A stretch of DNA of 64,000 nucleotides, taken from Zoogloea sp. 1C4. GTDB taxonomy: Bacteria > Pseudomonadota > Gammaproteobacteria > Burkholderiales > Rhodocyclaceae. A model generated the notes under the pieces. It was not told the origin of the DNA. It saw nothing but the letters and a program-made list of their open reading frames with translations, and did not search any database. The position numbers were made by a program, and so were the translations under genes. Every line of letters starts with the position of its first letter. The first letter of the stretch is position 1. Where the stretch lies: contig NZ_SSXU01000019.1 of assembly GCF_009469605.1 (NCBI RefSeq), positions 16,227 to 80,226 of the forward strand. Direction: 5' to 3'. Of this stretch, positions 37,229 through 45,731 are shown piece by piece.

Positions 37229-38902
37229 TCAGTCGGCGGCTTCCTTCTTCTTCAAGCGGTAGTTGAGCTGCGGACGGGTGATGCGCAGCAGCCGGGCGGC
37301 GCCGGACAGGTTGCCGTTGGATTCTCTTACCGCGTGCTGGATCAGCGCTTCTTCGAGGTCATCGAGCCCCAGCCCGGAAGTCATGATCTGGCGGCACAGG
37401 GCTTCCCGGATGCACTCGGCGTCAGCCAGCGAACCGGCGTCGTTGATGGTGTGCTGGACGGCGCCGAAATCCTGGGGCTCGGTGAACAGGTGCTCGATCT
37501 CGATCCAGTCGTTCTGGGGCGTGAGGATGATCCCGCGTTCGATGATGTTCTCGAGCTCGCGGATGTTACCGGGCCACGCGTAGCTCTTGAGGGCGCGCAG
37601 GGCCTTGTCGGTGATGCCGGCCACACGTTTGTCGTGGAGCGCGCTGAAGCGCTGGACCATCGCCTCGACCAGCGGTTGGATGTCGGCGATCCGCTCGCGC
37701 AGGGGTGGAATCCGCACCGGGTAAACATTGAGCCGGTAGAAGAGATCGCTGCGGAAGTGACCGGCCTTGACCGCCGCCTGCAGATCAACATTGGTGGCCG
37801 CTACCAGGCGCACATTGATCTTGCGCACCCGCTCGTCGCCGAGGCGCTCGATCTCGCCTTCCTGCAGCACCCGCAGCAGCTTGGCCTGGGCTGGTAGTGG
37901 AAGTTCGCCGACCTCGTCGAGGAAGAGGGTGCCACCGTCGGCCCGTTCGAACTTGCCGGCGCGGGAGGCGTGGGCGCCGGTGAAGGCGCCTTTCTCTACA
38001 CCGAAGAGCTCGGATTCGATCAGTTCGTGGGGCAGTGCGGCACAGTTGACGGCCACGAAGGGCGCGGCGGCGCGGCGGCTCATGTCGTGCAGGGCGCGGG
38101 CGAAGCGCTCCTTGCCGACACCGGTCTCGCCCAGCAGCAGCACCGTGACGTGGGTGGCCGCGGCCTTGTCGATCAGCGAATAGGCGTGGCGGAAGCCGGA
38201 CGACGAACCGATGAGGTTGGGCGGCTGCTGACCGTGTTCGAGGGAGGCGCGCAGGGCGTCCACCTGGCCCCGCAACTCGAGCATGTGGGCGAGGATGGAG
38301 TCGGCCTCGTAGTACGACGCTTCTTCGGCGGCGTCCGGCCACTCCTCGACGGGCTTGCCGACGATGCGGCACTGGTTCTGCCCGGTGGCAGCGCATTCGA
38401 CTTCCCGGAACAGGATAAAGCGCCCCATGAAGGCCGAGGTGAAGCCCGAGGCGTAGCCGATCTGCATCCAGCAGACAGGGTGTTCGGTGTGGCCGTATTC
38501 GCCCACGTGGGCTTCGGCTTCGTAGGAGTTGTCCCAGAGAAATTCGCCGTAGAAGGTGCCGCCCTCGACATCCATGTCGAGGGCGACGGGCGTGACATAG
38601 ACGCTGCCTTCGAGCATGTGCAGCTGGGGGCCGACGACGAAGGCGTCCTCGATGCGCTGACCGGGACGCACCTTGCGGGCGAGCTCCGCGTCACGGGCGC
38701 CCGAGGCATAGCCCATGCGGGTGAGGATGCGGCGCGCCTGGTCGATGCCGAGGGAGTCGATGAGCTCCTTGCGCAGGGCGGACATGGCCGCGGCGTGCAT
38801 GAGGATCATGCGGTGCTCGTCGAGCCAGATCATGCCCTTGTCGGCGCAGAAGCGCACAAGGCTGCGCAGGTCGCGATCCTGCGGATACCGGATGGTGCTC
38901 AA
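37229..38902 (-). CDS. dmpR: DmpR/MopR-type sigma-54 activator, phenol sensor
   Basis: The 557-residue protein has a V4R/XylR_N sensor (about 1-210), a linker, an AAA+ domain and a Fis-type helix-turn-helix. Walker A is GETGVGKE (258-265), the sigma-54 contact loop is GAFTGA, and Walker B is [12 protein letters not shown]. Residues aligned by a constant offset of 11 with the MopR structure are conserved: phenol contacts His95 and Trp123, and zinc ligands Cys144, Glu167, Cys170 and Cys178. This predicts direct sensing of phenol. It is transcribed away from the phenol hydroxylase genes, as in dmp and aph clusters. Confidence 0.95.
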   Translation of the reverse strand: MSTIRYPQDRDLRSLVRFCADKGMIWLDEHRMILMHAAAMSALRKELIDSLGIDQARRILTRMGYASGARDAELARKVRPGQRIEDAFVVGPQLHMLEGSVYVTPVALDMDVEGGTFYGEFLWDNSYEAEAHVGEYGHTEHPVCWMQIGYASGFTSAFMGRFILFREVECAATGQNQCRIVGKPVEEWPDAAEEASYYEADSILAHMLELRGQVDALRASLEHGQQPPNLIGSSSGFRHAYSLIDKAAATHVTVLLLGETGVGKERFARALHDMSRRAAAPFVAVNCAALPHELIESELFGVEKGAFTGAHASRAGKFERADGGTLFLDEVGELPLPAQAKLLRVLQEGEIERLGDERVRKINVRLVAATNVDLQAAVKAGHFRSDLFYRLNVYPVRIPPLRERIADIQPLVEAMVQRFSALHDKRVAGITDKALRALKSYAWPGNIRELENIIERGIILTPQNDWIEIEHLFTEPQDFGAVQHTINDAGSLADAECIREALCRQIMTSGLGLDDLEEALIQHAVRESNGNLSGAARLLRITRPQLNYRLKKKEAAD

Positions 38903-39048
38903 GCTCTCTCCTCCGTCGTGTCCACTGGCCTTGATGTGAGTTTATGTCCGGCGTTGGAAGCCGGGGCAGTGGCAGGTCAACCTCATATCACGCAGGCGGA
39001 GTTCGAACTCCGGCGCAGGCAGCACACCGGGAAAATGTTCATATCAGC

Positions 39049-39080
39049 TTGCGTTATCCGTTCATTAGCGATAATAATAC
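39049..39080 (+). promoter_or_regulatory. Candidate sigma-70 promoter of the ferredoxin gene
   Basis: TTGCGT (39049-39054) and TAATAA (39072-39077) are 17 bases apart. The palindromic 15-mer that may be the GntR operator begins directly after the -10 element at 39081. Confidence 0.45.
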
Positions 39081-39096
39081 AAAATCTCGAGAAAAA
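39081..39096. promoter_or_regulatory. Palindromic operator candidate, copy 1 (AAAATCTCGAGAAAA)
   Basis: AAAATCTCGAGAAAAA contains the perfect palindrome TCTCGAGA. The same 15-mer occurs at 46534-46548 next to the GntR gene, and a weaker form at about 44576-44588. Its place just downstream of a -10 element fits repression. Confidence 0.6.
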
Positions 39097-39155
39097 TAGC
39101 GAGCAGCGGATGAAGGCCGACATCGATCGGCCACGCCGGGGCCGAAGGAGGAGAC

Positions 39156-39503
39156 ATGGCAACAAAGCACCTGATTCATATTGAGAATACCGGCGAGCGC
39201 TACCTGTGCGCCGAGGACGAAAACCTCCTGCGCGGCATGGAGATGCTGGGCCGGAAGGGCATCCCGGTGGGGTGCCGCGGCGGCGGCTGCGGAGTGTGCA
39301 AGGTGCACATCACCGCTGGCGACTACGCCGCCCGCAAGATGAGCAAATCCTGCGTGTCGGAAGAAGAACTGGCGCAGGGCGTCGTGCTGGCGTGCCGGGT
39401 CTACCCCCAGGGCGAAATCTCGCTCGATGTGGTAGGCAAGATGGCGAAGTCCGTCTGCAAGGGCGCCGAAGCCCCCGCACCACAAACCACCTGTTTCGAC
39501 TGA
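39156..39503 (+). CDS. dmpQ: 2Fe-2S ferredoxin, DmpQ/XylT type
   Basis: The 115-residue plant-type ferredoxin has ligands Cys40-x4-Cys45-x2-Cys48 and Cys80 (CRGGGCGVCKV, VVLACRV). In dmp and xyl clusters this protein re-reduces the active-site iron of inactivated catechol 2,3-dioxygenase. Here it is not beside the dioxygenase gene. It sits alone at the head of the cluster with its own promoter and terminator, divergent from the activator. GAAGGAGGAGAC precedes the start. The identification rests on motif and context. Confidence 0.85.
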   Translation: MATKHLIHIENTGERYLCAEDENLLRGMEMLGRKGIPVGCRGGGCGVCKVHITAGDYAARKMSKSCVSEEELAQGVVLACRVYPQGEISLDVVGKMAKSVCKGAEAPAPQTTCFD

Positions 39504-39593
39504 GGTCGTTCCCGACCCCTCATTCCCGTTTCCGCAACCAGGAGCACCCGTACCGACAGATCCCTCCCTCCTGTCGGGCTCCCTGGTTTTTTC

Positions 39594-39628
39594 AAGGCCG
39601 TCACGCAATGTGGCGGCCTTTTTTTTGG
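39594..39628 (+). terminator. Intrinsic terminator of the ferredoxin gene
   Basis: AAGGCCGTCAC (39594-39604) pairs with GTGGCGGCCTT (39610-39620) with one mismatch, followed by eight T residues. A second small hairpin (CGACAG/CTGTCG) lies just upstream at 39554-39576. Confidence 0.85.
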
Positions 39629-39706
39629 GCCGAAAGTTACGTATGGGGTGCGCATTGCGTAACGCGTTACGCCGCTTCACCAGATCATCAAGCTGCATTG
39701 CAGCAT

Positions 39707-39722
39707 TTCATCAATTGATCGA
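39707..39722. promoter_or_regulatory. Upstream activating site for the XylR/DmpR-type activator
   Basis: TTCATCAATTGATCGA matches 14 of 16 positions of the XylR/DmpR consensus TTGATCAATTGATCAA. A second, overlapping match starting at 39715 (TTGATCGATCGATAAA) fits 13 of 16. The site lies about 75-90 bases upstream of the -24 element. This is recognition by sequence, not by measured binding. Confidence 0.65.
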
Positions 39723-39797
39723 TCGATAAAATTCTTTTTTATCGATATTTTTGCCCGGCAACACGTTTCCCCTTTCTGCTCAGTCGCTTATCGCGAT

Positions 39798-39813
39798 TGG
39801 CACGCTACTTGAT
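39798..39813 (+). promoter_or_regulatory. Sigma-54-like promoter of the phenol hydroxylase operon
   Basis: TGGCACGCTACTTGAT has a perfect -24 TGGCAC and TT(G) at -12 with correct spacing, but the -12 dinucleotide is GA instead of the usual GC. It lies 39 bases before the first operon gene and downstream of the activator site. Confidence 0.6.
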
Positions 39814-39851
39814 ATGGGGTGTCTGGTGTTCAAGACCAGATTGAGGAAACG

Positions 39852-40115
39852 ATGAGCGACCCGACGAAGCCCTCGCTAGACGTAAACCGCAAGTACGTGC
39901 GCCTTGTTGAGAAGCGGCCGGATGGCCTGGTGGAGTTCGAGTTCTCCATCTCCGATCCGGAGCTCTACGTGGAGATGCTCCTGCCGGAAGCGGCCTACGA
40001 GGAATTCTGCAAGACCAACCGGGTGATCCTCCTGGAAGGCTCCCGGCCGGAATCCGAGGACGGCAGCGACTGGGACTGGAATCTCCACGAGGCCACTCAC
40101 CAGCGTTTCCGCTGA
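39852..40115 (+). CDS. dmpK: Phenol hydroxylase assembly protein (component P0, DmpK type)
   Basis: The 87-residue protein from ATG 39852, after TTGAGGAAACG, is the first operon gene. Blocks KYVRLVEKRPDGLVEFEFSI and DWDWNLHEATHQRF fit the DmpK family. DmpK is not part of the active enzyme but is needed for hydroxylase assembly or iron loading in Pseudomonas CF600. It precedes the P1 gene by 47 bases. Confidence 0.92.
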   Translation: MSDPTKPSLDVNRKYVRLVEKRPDGLVEFEFSISDPELYVEMLLPEAAYEEFCKTNRVILLEGSRPESEDGSDWDWNLHEATHQRFR

Positions 40116-40162
40116 GCACACTGACCACCGAAAACCCCAAAAGACAGAAGGAGGAGAAACCC

Positions 40163-41158
40163 ATGCAAATCGATCTTCGCACGGTATCCATCAAGCCGCT
40201 GCGACACACCTTCGACAACATCGCCCGCCGCATCGGCGCCGACAAGCCGGCATCCCGCTACCAGGAAGGCACCCTGGACATGCAGCAGGAGGTCAACTTC
40301 CACTACCGGCCGACCTGGGATCCCGACCACCTGATCTACGACCGTGCCCGCACCGCCGTCAAGATGGCCGACTGGTACAGCTTCAAGGATCCGCGCCAGT
40401 TCTACTACGGCGCCTACACCCTGGCCCGGGCCAAGCAGCAGGACACCGCCGAAGCCAACTTCGACTTCGTCGAGAACCGCGGCCTCGCCGCCACGCTGCC
40501 GGAAGAGATCCGCGACACCGTGCTCAAGATGCTGATCCCGCTGCGTCACGTGGCGTGGGGTTCCAACATGAACAACGCCGGCATCTGTGCCTACGGCTAC
40601 GGTACGGCCTTCACCCAGCCGTGCATCTACCAGTCGATGGACCAGCTCGGCATCGCTCAGTACATCACCCGCGTGGCGCTGCTGCTGGGCGACGTGGATG
40701 TGCTCGACACCGCCAAGACGGCGTGGATGGAAGACGACGCCTGGCAGGGCCTGCGTCGCTACGTGGAAGACACCATGGTCATCAAGGACCCGTTCGAGCT
40801 CTTCGTGGCCCAGAACGTGGCGCTGGACGGCCTGCTGTATCCGCTGGTGTACGAAACCATCATCGACGACGTGCTCTCGTCCAAGGGCGGCACGCCTGTG
40901 GCGATGCTCACCCAGTTCATGACCGACTGGTACGCCGAAGTCCGGAAGTGGACCGACGCCACCATGAAGACCGCCGCCGCTGAATCCCCCGAGAACAAGG
41001 AGATCCTCGGCCGCTGGACCACCGCCTGGCGTGACCGCGCCGCGGCCGCCCTGGTGCCGGTTGCGCGCATCGCCCTGGCCGAACGCACCGACGAGCTGAC
41101 CGCCGAGGTCGTCCAGCAATTCAATGCCCGCATGGCCAAGGCCGGCGTGCCCGTTTGA
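40163..41158 (+). CDS. dmpL: Phenol hydroxylase beta subunit (P1, DmpL type)
   Basis: The 331-residue protein is the ferritin-like hydroxylase small subunit without iron ligands. It begins MQIDLRTVSIKPLRHTFDNI, with the block FHYRPTWDPDHLIYD. It pairs with DmpN and DmpO in the hydroxylase. GAAGGAGGAGAAACCC precedes the start. Second gene of the operon. Confidence 0.95.
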   Translation: MQIDLRTVSIKPLRHTFDNIARRIGADKPASRYQEGTLDMQQEVNFHYRPTWDPDHLIYDRARTAVKMADWYSFKDPRQFYYGAYTLARAKQQDTAEANFDFVENRGLAATLPEEIRDTVLKMLIPLRHVAWGSNMNNAGICAYGYGTAFTQPCIYQSMDQLGIAQYITRVALLLGDVDVLDTAKTAWMEDDAWQGLRRYVEDTMVIKDPFELFVAQNVALDGLLYPLVYETIIDDVLSSKGGTPVAMLTQFMTDWYAEVRKWTDATMKTAAAESPENKEILGRWTTAWRDRAAAALVPVARIALAERTDELTAEVVQQFNARMAKAGVPV

Positions 41159-41168
41159 GGATCACCCG

Positions 41169-41438
41169 ATGTCCACCGTATTCATTGCACTGCAAACCAA
41201 CGAAGAAACCCGCCCCATCGTCGAGGCCATCATCCAGGACAACCCGGACTGCACGGTGAATGAACAGCCGGCCATGGTGAAGATCGACGCCCAAGGGAAG
41301 CTCGTGGTGCGCCGCGAAACCATCGAGGAACTGATCGGCCGCCCCTACGACCTGCAGGAGCTGCAGGTCAATCTGATCACCATTTCCGGAAACCTCGATC
41401 AGACCGACGACGAGATGATCCTCTACTGGAACGCCTGA
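41169..41438 (+). CDS. dmpM: Phenol hydroxylase effector protein (P2, DmpM/MmoB type)
   Basis: The 89-residue protein from ATG 41169 begins MSTVFIALQTNEETRPIVEAI. It is a cofactorless effector of the MmoB/DmpM family that binds the hydroxylase and speeds turnover. It follows the P1 gene by ten bases. Confidence 0.95.
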   Translation: MSTVFIALQTNEETRPIVEAIIQDNPDCTVNEQPAMVKIDAQGKLVVRRETIEELIGRPYDLQELQVNLITISGNLDQTDDEMILYWNA

Positions 41439-41460
41439 GCGATTTAAGGAGACACGAACA

Positions 41461-43014
41461 ATGGACATGCAAGTTGCCAAGAAGAAGCTCGGCCTGAAAG
41501 AGCGCTACGCCGTGATGACCCGCGGCCTCGACTGGAAGCCGTCGTACCAGAAGATGGAAGACATCTACCCGTACATGGCCTACGAAGGCATCAAGATCCA
41601 TGATTGGGACAAGTGGGAAGACCCGTTCCGTCTGACCATGGACGCCTACTGGAAGTACCAGGCCGAGAAGGAACGCAAGCTCTACGCGATCATCGACGCC
41701 TTCAACCAGAACAACGGCCACCTGAACGTCACCGACGCCCGCTACCTGAACACCGTCAAGCTGTTCATCAGCGGCATCAGCCCGCTCGAATACGTGGCGC
41801 ACCGCGGCTTCTCCCACGTCGGCCGCCAGTTCCCCGGCCCCGGCCCGCGCGTCGCCTGCCTGATGCAGGCCCTGGACGAGATCCGCCATGCCCAGACCCA
41901 GGTGCACTCGATCTCGAACTACAACAAGTACTACAACGGGATGCACGACTTCCACCACGCCCATGACCGCGTGTGGTTCCTGTCGGTGCCCAAGAGCTTC
42001 TTCGACGACGCCATCACCGCCGGCCCGTTCGAGTTCATGGTGTCGATCGGCTTCTCGTTCGAGTACGTGCTGACCAACCTGCTGTTCGTGCCCTTCGTTT
42101 CGGGCGCGGCCTACAACGGCGACATGGGCACCATGACCTTCGGCTTCTCGGCCCAGTCGGACGAAGCCCGCCACATGACCCTCGGCCTGGAAGTCATCAA
42201 GTTCATCCTCCAGCAGGACCCGGCCAACGTGCCCATCGTCCAGCGCTGGATCGACAAGTGGACCTGGCGCGGCTACCGCGTGCTGACCCTCGTCGCGATG
42301 ATGATGGACTACATGCTGCCGAAGCGCACCATGAGCTGGAAGGAAGCCTGGGAGGTCTACTTCGAGGAGAACGGCGGCGCGCTGTTCAAGGATCTGGCCC
42401 GCTACGGCATCAAGATGCCGGACTGCGCCGCCCAGATCGCCCTGGAGAAGGATCACCTCTCGCACCAGGCCTGGAGCACCTTCTACAACTACGCCGCCGC
42501 ATCCAACTTCCACACCTGGATGCCGGACGAGGAAGAGATGGCGTGGCTGTCCTCCAAGTACCCCAACAGCTACGACAAGTACTACCGGCCGCGCATGGAG
42601 TTCTGGCGCGAAGAGGCCGCCAAGGGCAACCGTTTCTACAACAAGACGCTGCCCATGCTGTGCCAGACCTGTCAGATCCCGATGATCTTCACCGAGCCGG
42701 GCGACCCGACCAAGATCTGCTACCGAGAGGTGGACTACAAGGGCGACAAGTACCACTTCTGCTCGGACCACTGCAAAAAGATCTTCGAGGACGAGCCCGA
42801 GAAGTACGTCCAGGCCTGGCTGCCGGTGCACCAGATCTACCAGGGCAACTGCTTCCCGGAAGGCACGGACCCGACCGTGGAAGGCTTCGATCCGCTGGCT
42901 GCCGTGCTGAAGTACTACAACCTGGAATTCGGCCGCGACAACCTCGACTTCGACATCTCGGAAGACAAGAAGAACTTCGCCGAATGGCGTGGCCAGGCGA
43001 CCAAGAACGTCTGA
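41461..43014 (+). CDS. dmpN: Phenol hydroxylase alpha subunit (P3, DmpN type)
   Basis: The 517-residue catalytic subunit has a diiron centre. Iron ligands are visible at Glu110 (SPLEY), Glu140 and His143 (DEIRHAQ), Glu201 (FEYVL), Glu235 and His238 (SDEARHM), at the positions expected in the family. A C-terminal YHS-type zinc or metal domain (about 400-450) has MLCQTCQIP and FCSDHCKKIF. It oxidises phenol to catechol. Fourth gene of the operon, after AAGGAGACACGAACA. Confidence 0.98.
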   Translation: MDMQVAKKKLGLKERYAVMTRGLDWKPSYQKMEDIYPYMAYEGIKIHDWDKWEDPFRLTMDAYWKYQAEKERKLYAIIDAFNQNNGHLNVTDARYLNTVKLFISGISPLEYVAHRGFSHVGRQFPGPGPRVACLMQALDEIRHAQTQVHSISNYNKYYNGMHDFHHAHDRVWFLSVPKSFFDDAITAGPFEFMVSIGFSFEYVLTNLLFVPFVSGAAYNGDMGTMTFGFSAQSDEARHMTLGLEVIKFILQQDPANVPIVQRWIDKWTWRGYRVLTLVAMMMDYMLPKRTMSWKEAWEVYFEENGGALFKDLARYGIKMPDCAAQIALEKDHLSHQAWSTFYNYAAASNFHTWMPDEEEMAWLSSKYPNSYDKYYRPRMEFWREEAAKGNRFYNKTLPMLCQTCQIPMIFTEPGDPTKICYREVDYKGDKYHFCSDHCKKIFEDEPEKYVQAWLPVHQIYQGNCFPEGTDPTVEGFDPLAAVLKYYNLEFGRDNLDFDISEDKKNFAEWRGQATKNV

Positions 43015-43077
43015 TGCCGGACGCCGCGGGCACCGCCTGCCCGCGGCCGTCAAACCAATACGAACTGGAGACACGAC

Positions 43078-43437
43078 ATGGCTGTTGCTGCCGTTAAAAC
43101 CTACGAGTTCCCGCCTGCCGACACCGTGGACAAGTTCCACGGCGCCCAACTGCTGTACATCGGCTGGGAAGACCACCTGCTGTTCTGCGCCCCCTTTGCC
43201 TTTCCGTTCCCGCCGACGATGCGCTTCGGCGACATCCTCGCCGGCGTGCTGCCGGGCGTCTTCGGCTATCACCCGGATTTCGCCAAGATCGACTGGGCCA
43301 AGGCCGAGTGGTTCAAGTCCGGCCAGCCCTGGCAGCCGGACGCCGACAAGTCGCTGGCCGAGAACGGCCTGAAGCACAAGGACGTGATCCGCTTCCGCAC
43401 CCCCGGCCTCACCGGCATCAAGGGTTCGTGCAGCTGA
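43078..43437 (+). CDS. dmpO: Phenol hydroxylase gamma subunit (P4, DmpO type)
   Basis: The 119-residue protein begins MAVAAVKTYEFPPADTVDKF and has the ubiquitin-like hydroxylase subunit block DHLLFCAPFAFPFPPTMRFGD. It follows the P3 gene by 63 bases and is preceded by ACTGGAGACACGAC. Confidence 0.95.
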   Translation: MAVAAVKTYEFPPADTVDKFHGAQLLYIGWEDHLLFCAPFAFPFPPTMRFGDILAGVLPGVFGYHPDFAKIDWAKAEWFKSGQPWQPDADKSLAENGLKHKDVIRFRTPGLTGIKGSCS

Positions 43438-43508
43438 TGCACTAAGCGCGGCGGCGATCCGCCTTGCGGGTTGCCGCCCTTTCGCCCGACCGAGAACAGA
43501 TAACAATC

Positions 43509-44564
43509 ATGAGTTACGAACTGACCATTGAACCGATCGGCCAGACGATCGAGGTCGAGGAAGGGCAGACCATCCTCGACGCAGCCCTGCGTGCGGGCAT
43601 CTGGCTGCCCCATGCCTGCTGCCACGGCCTGTGCGCCACCTGCAAGGTGCAGGTGACCGATGGCGAGGTGGACCACGGCGAAGCCTCCACCTTTGCGCTG
43701 ATGGATTTCGAGCGCGACGAGGGCAAGACCCTGGCCTGCTGTGCGCGCCTCGAAAGCGACGTGACCATCGAAGCCGAGATCGAGGAAGACCCGGACGCCG
43801 AGTCGATCCCGGTGCGCGACTTCCCCGGCACGGTGAGCCGCATCGAGACGCTCACCCCGACCATCAAGGGCATCTTCATCGAGCTGGACGAGGCTATCCA
43901 TTTCCAGGCCGGCCAGTATGTGAACGTGGACATCCCGAGCCTCGGCGTGAGCCGGGCGTTCTCGCTCGCCAACGCGCCCTCCACCGGCCGCGAGATCGAG
44001 CTGAACATCCGCATCGTGCCCGGCGGGGCAGGGACGACCTACCTCCACCAGCAGCTCAAGGTGGGCGACCGGATCAAGATTTCCGGCCCCTACGGACGCT
44101 TTTTCGTGCGCAAGTCGGCGGCCTCGGCGTCGATCTTCATGGCGGGCGGCTCAGGCCTGTCGAGCCCGCGCAGCATGATCCTCGATCTGCTGGAGGAGGG
44201 CTCGATGCTGCCGATCACCCTGGTGTACGGCCAGCGTACCCGTGAGGAGCTGTACTACCACGACGAATTCCTCGCCCTGGCCGAGCAGCACCCCAACTTC
44301 ACCTATGTGCCGGCGCTCTCCGACGAGCCGGCGGACAGTGACTGGACGGGTTTCCGCGGCTACGTCCACGATGCCGCCAAGGCTCACTTCGACAATGACT
44401 TCCGCGACCACAAGGCCTACTTGTGTGGCCCCCCGATCATGATCGACGCGTGCATCACCACGCTGATGCAGGGCCGCCTGTTCGAGAACGACATCTACAC
44501 CGAAAAGTTCTTCTCGGCAGCCGATGCCCAGCAGGTCCGCAGCCCGCTCTTCAAGCGGGTTTGA
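43509..44564 (+). CDS. dmpP: Phenol hydroxylase reductase (P5, DmpP type)
   Basis: The 351-residue protein has an N-terminal plant-type ferredoxin (ligands Cys37-x4-Cys42-x2-Cys45 and Cys77), an FAD domain (about 105-210; RAFSLANAPS) and an NAD domain (about 215-351; FMAGGSGLSSPRSMILDLL). It moves electrons from NADH to the diiron hydroxylase. The start at 43509 gives MSYELTIEPIGQTIEV. It is the last hydroxylase gene, before the dioxygenase promoter region. Confidence 0.97.
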   Translation: MSYELTIEPIGQTIEVEEGQTILDAALRAGIWLPHACCHGLCATCKVQVTDGEVDHGEASTFALMDFERDEGKTLACCARLESDVTIEAEIEEDPDAESIPVRDFPGTVSRIETLTPTIKGIFIELDEAIHFQAGQYVNVDIPSLGVSRAFSLANAPSTGREIELNIRIVPGGAGTTYLHQQLKVGDRIKISGPYGRFFVRKSAASASIFMAGGSGLSSPRSMILDLLEEGSMLPITLVYGQRTREELYYHDEFLALAEQHPNFTYVPALSDEPADSDWTGFRGYVHDAAKAHFDNDFRDHKAYLCGPPIMIDACITTLMQGRLFENDIYTEKFFSAADAQQVRSPLFKRV

Positions 44565-44575
44565 GCTTAATCAAG

Positions 44576-44590
44576 AAATATCGAGAAAGT
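44576..44590. promoter_or_regulatory. Palindromic operator candidate, weak copy 2
   Basis: AAATATCGAGAAAG lies between the reductase and dioxygenase genes, about 130 bases before the dioxygenase start. It shares the A-run and the CGAGAAA half with the two perfect copies at 39081 and 46534 but not the left half. A further TATCGCGAA lies at 44598. Confidence 0.35.
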
Positions 44591-44719
44591 GCAAAATTAT
44601 CGCGAATTCGTCGGTATTCTCTTGAATGCAGTCTCAACGTAGTTCCGCGTAGTTTCAATTACACATCGCACCGATCCGGGCCATCAGAACCGGACGGGCA
44701 CAATCTGGAGGAGAGCTTC

Positions 44720-45649
44720 ATGGCAATGACTGGTGTTATTCGTCCCGGACACATTTCCCTGCGCGTGCTGGATCTGGAAGAGGGGATCAACTTCTACAAG
44801 AACACCCTCGGCCTGGTCGAAACCGGCCGCGACAGCCAGGGGCGTGTTTACTTCAAGGCCTGGGACGAGCGCGATCACAACAGCGTCCTGATCCGCGAAG
44901 CCGCCGAAGCCGGCGTGGATTTCTTCGCCTTCAAGGTTGCCGACAAGGCCACCCTTGAAAAGCTCGACCGCGACCTGAAGGCCTACGGCCTGACCACCGA
45001 GCGCATCCCCGCTGGCGAAATGCTGGAAACCGGCGAGCGCGTCCGCTTCAAGCTGCCGTCTGGCCACTTCATCGAGCTGTACGCCGAGAAGACCGACGTC
45101 GGCAACGGCCAGCCCTATGTCAATCCGGCCCCGTGGACCAAGGAAGCCGAGAACGGCATCGCCCCGAGCCGCATGGACCACTGCCTGCTGTACGGTCCGG
45201 ACATCGAGAAGGTTCAGGAAATCTTCGAGAAGGTGCTGGGCTTCTTCCTGGTCGAGCACGTGGTGATGGAAGACGGCAAGACCGATCTGGCGATCTGGCT
45301 GTCCTGCTCGATCAAGGCCCACGACATCGCCTTCGTGCGTCACCCGGAGCCGGGCAAGCTGCACCACGTGGCCTTCAAGCTCGACAGCTGGGAGCGCGTG
45401 CTCCGCGCAGCCGACCTCATGTCGATGAACAAGATCTCCATCGACATCGGCCCCACCCGTCACGGCATCACCCGCGGCACCACGATCTACGCGTTTGACC
45501 CGTCCGGCAACCGCTTCGAGACCTTCTGTGGCGGCTACGATTCCTACCCCGACTACAAGCCGGTCAAGTGGACCTGGGACGAAGTCGGCGCGGGCATCTT
45601 CTACCACGACCGCAAGCTCAACGAGCGCTTCCTGACCGTCGTTTCCTGA
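44720..45649 (+). CDS. dmpB: Catechol 2,3-dioxygenase
   Basis: The 309-residue, two-domain vicinal-oxygen-chelate enzyme has iron ligands His154 (RMDH), the His215/His216 pair (KLHHVAF) and Glu267 (RFETFCGG). The C-terminal GGYDSYPDYKP block is typical of XylE/DmpB. It opens catechol to 2-hydroxymuconic semialdehyde. The start at 44720 follows GGAGGAGAGCTTC. It has a leader of about 155 bases with a possible operator, and a terminator after it. Confidence 0.98.
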   Translation: MAMTGVIRPGHISLRVLDLEEGINFYKNTLGLVETGRDSQGRVYFKAWDERDHNSVLIREAAEAGVDFFAFKVADKATLEKLDRDLKAYGLTTERIPAGEMLETGERVRFKLPSGHFIELYAEKTDVGNGQPYVNPAPWTKEAENGIAPSRMDHCLLYGPDIEKVQEIFEKVLGFFLVEHVVMEDGKTDLAIWLSCSIKAHDIAFVRHPEPGKLHHVAFKLDSWERVLRAADLMSMNKISIDIGPTRHGITRGTTIYAFDPSGNRFETFCGGYDSYPDYKPVKWTWDEVGAGIFYHDRKLNERFLTVVS

Positions 45650-45667
45650 TCGGTGGCAGCAAAGCAG

Positions 45668-45694
45668 AACGGCGGGAAATCCCGCCGTTTTGTT
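45668..45694 (+). terminator. Intrinsic terminator of the dioxygenase gene
   Basis: AACGGCGGGA (45668-45677) pairs with TCCCGCCGTT (45680-45689), followed by TTGTT. Confidence 0.85.
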
Positions 45695-45731
45695 GGCCCC
45701 GAGAGGGGGCATCGGTAATCCGCGAATCTGA

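Noticed and set aside
42640..42810. YHS-type domain at the end of the phenol hydroxylase alpha subunit as a novel fusion
   Set aside because: This C-terminal cysteine-rich module is, to my knowledge, normal for DmpN-type subunits.
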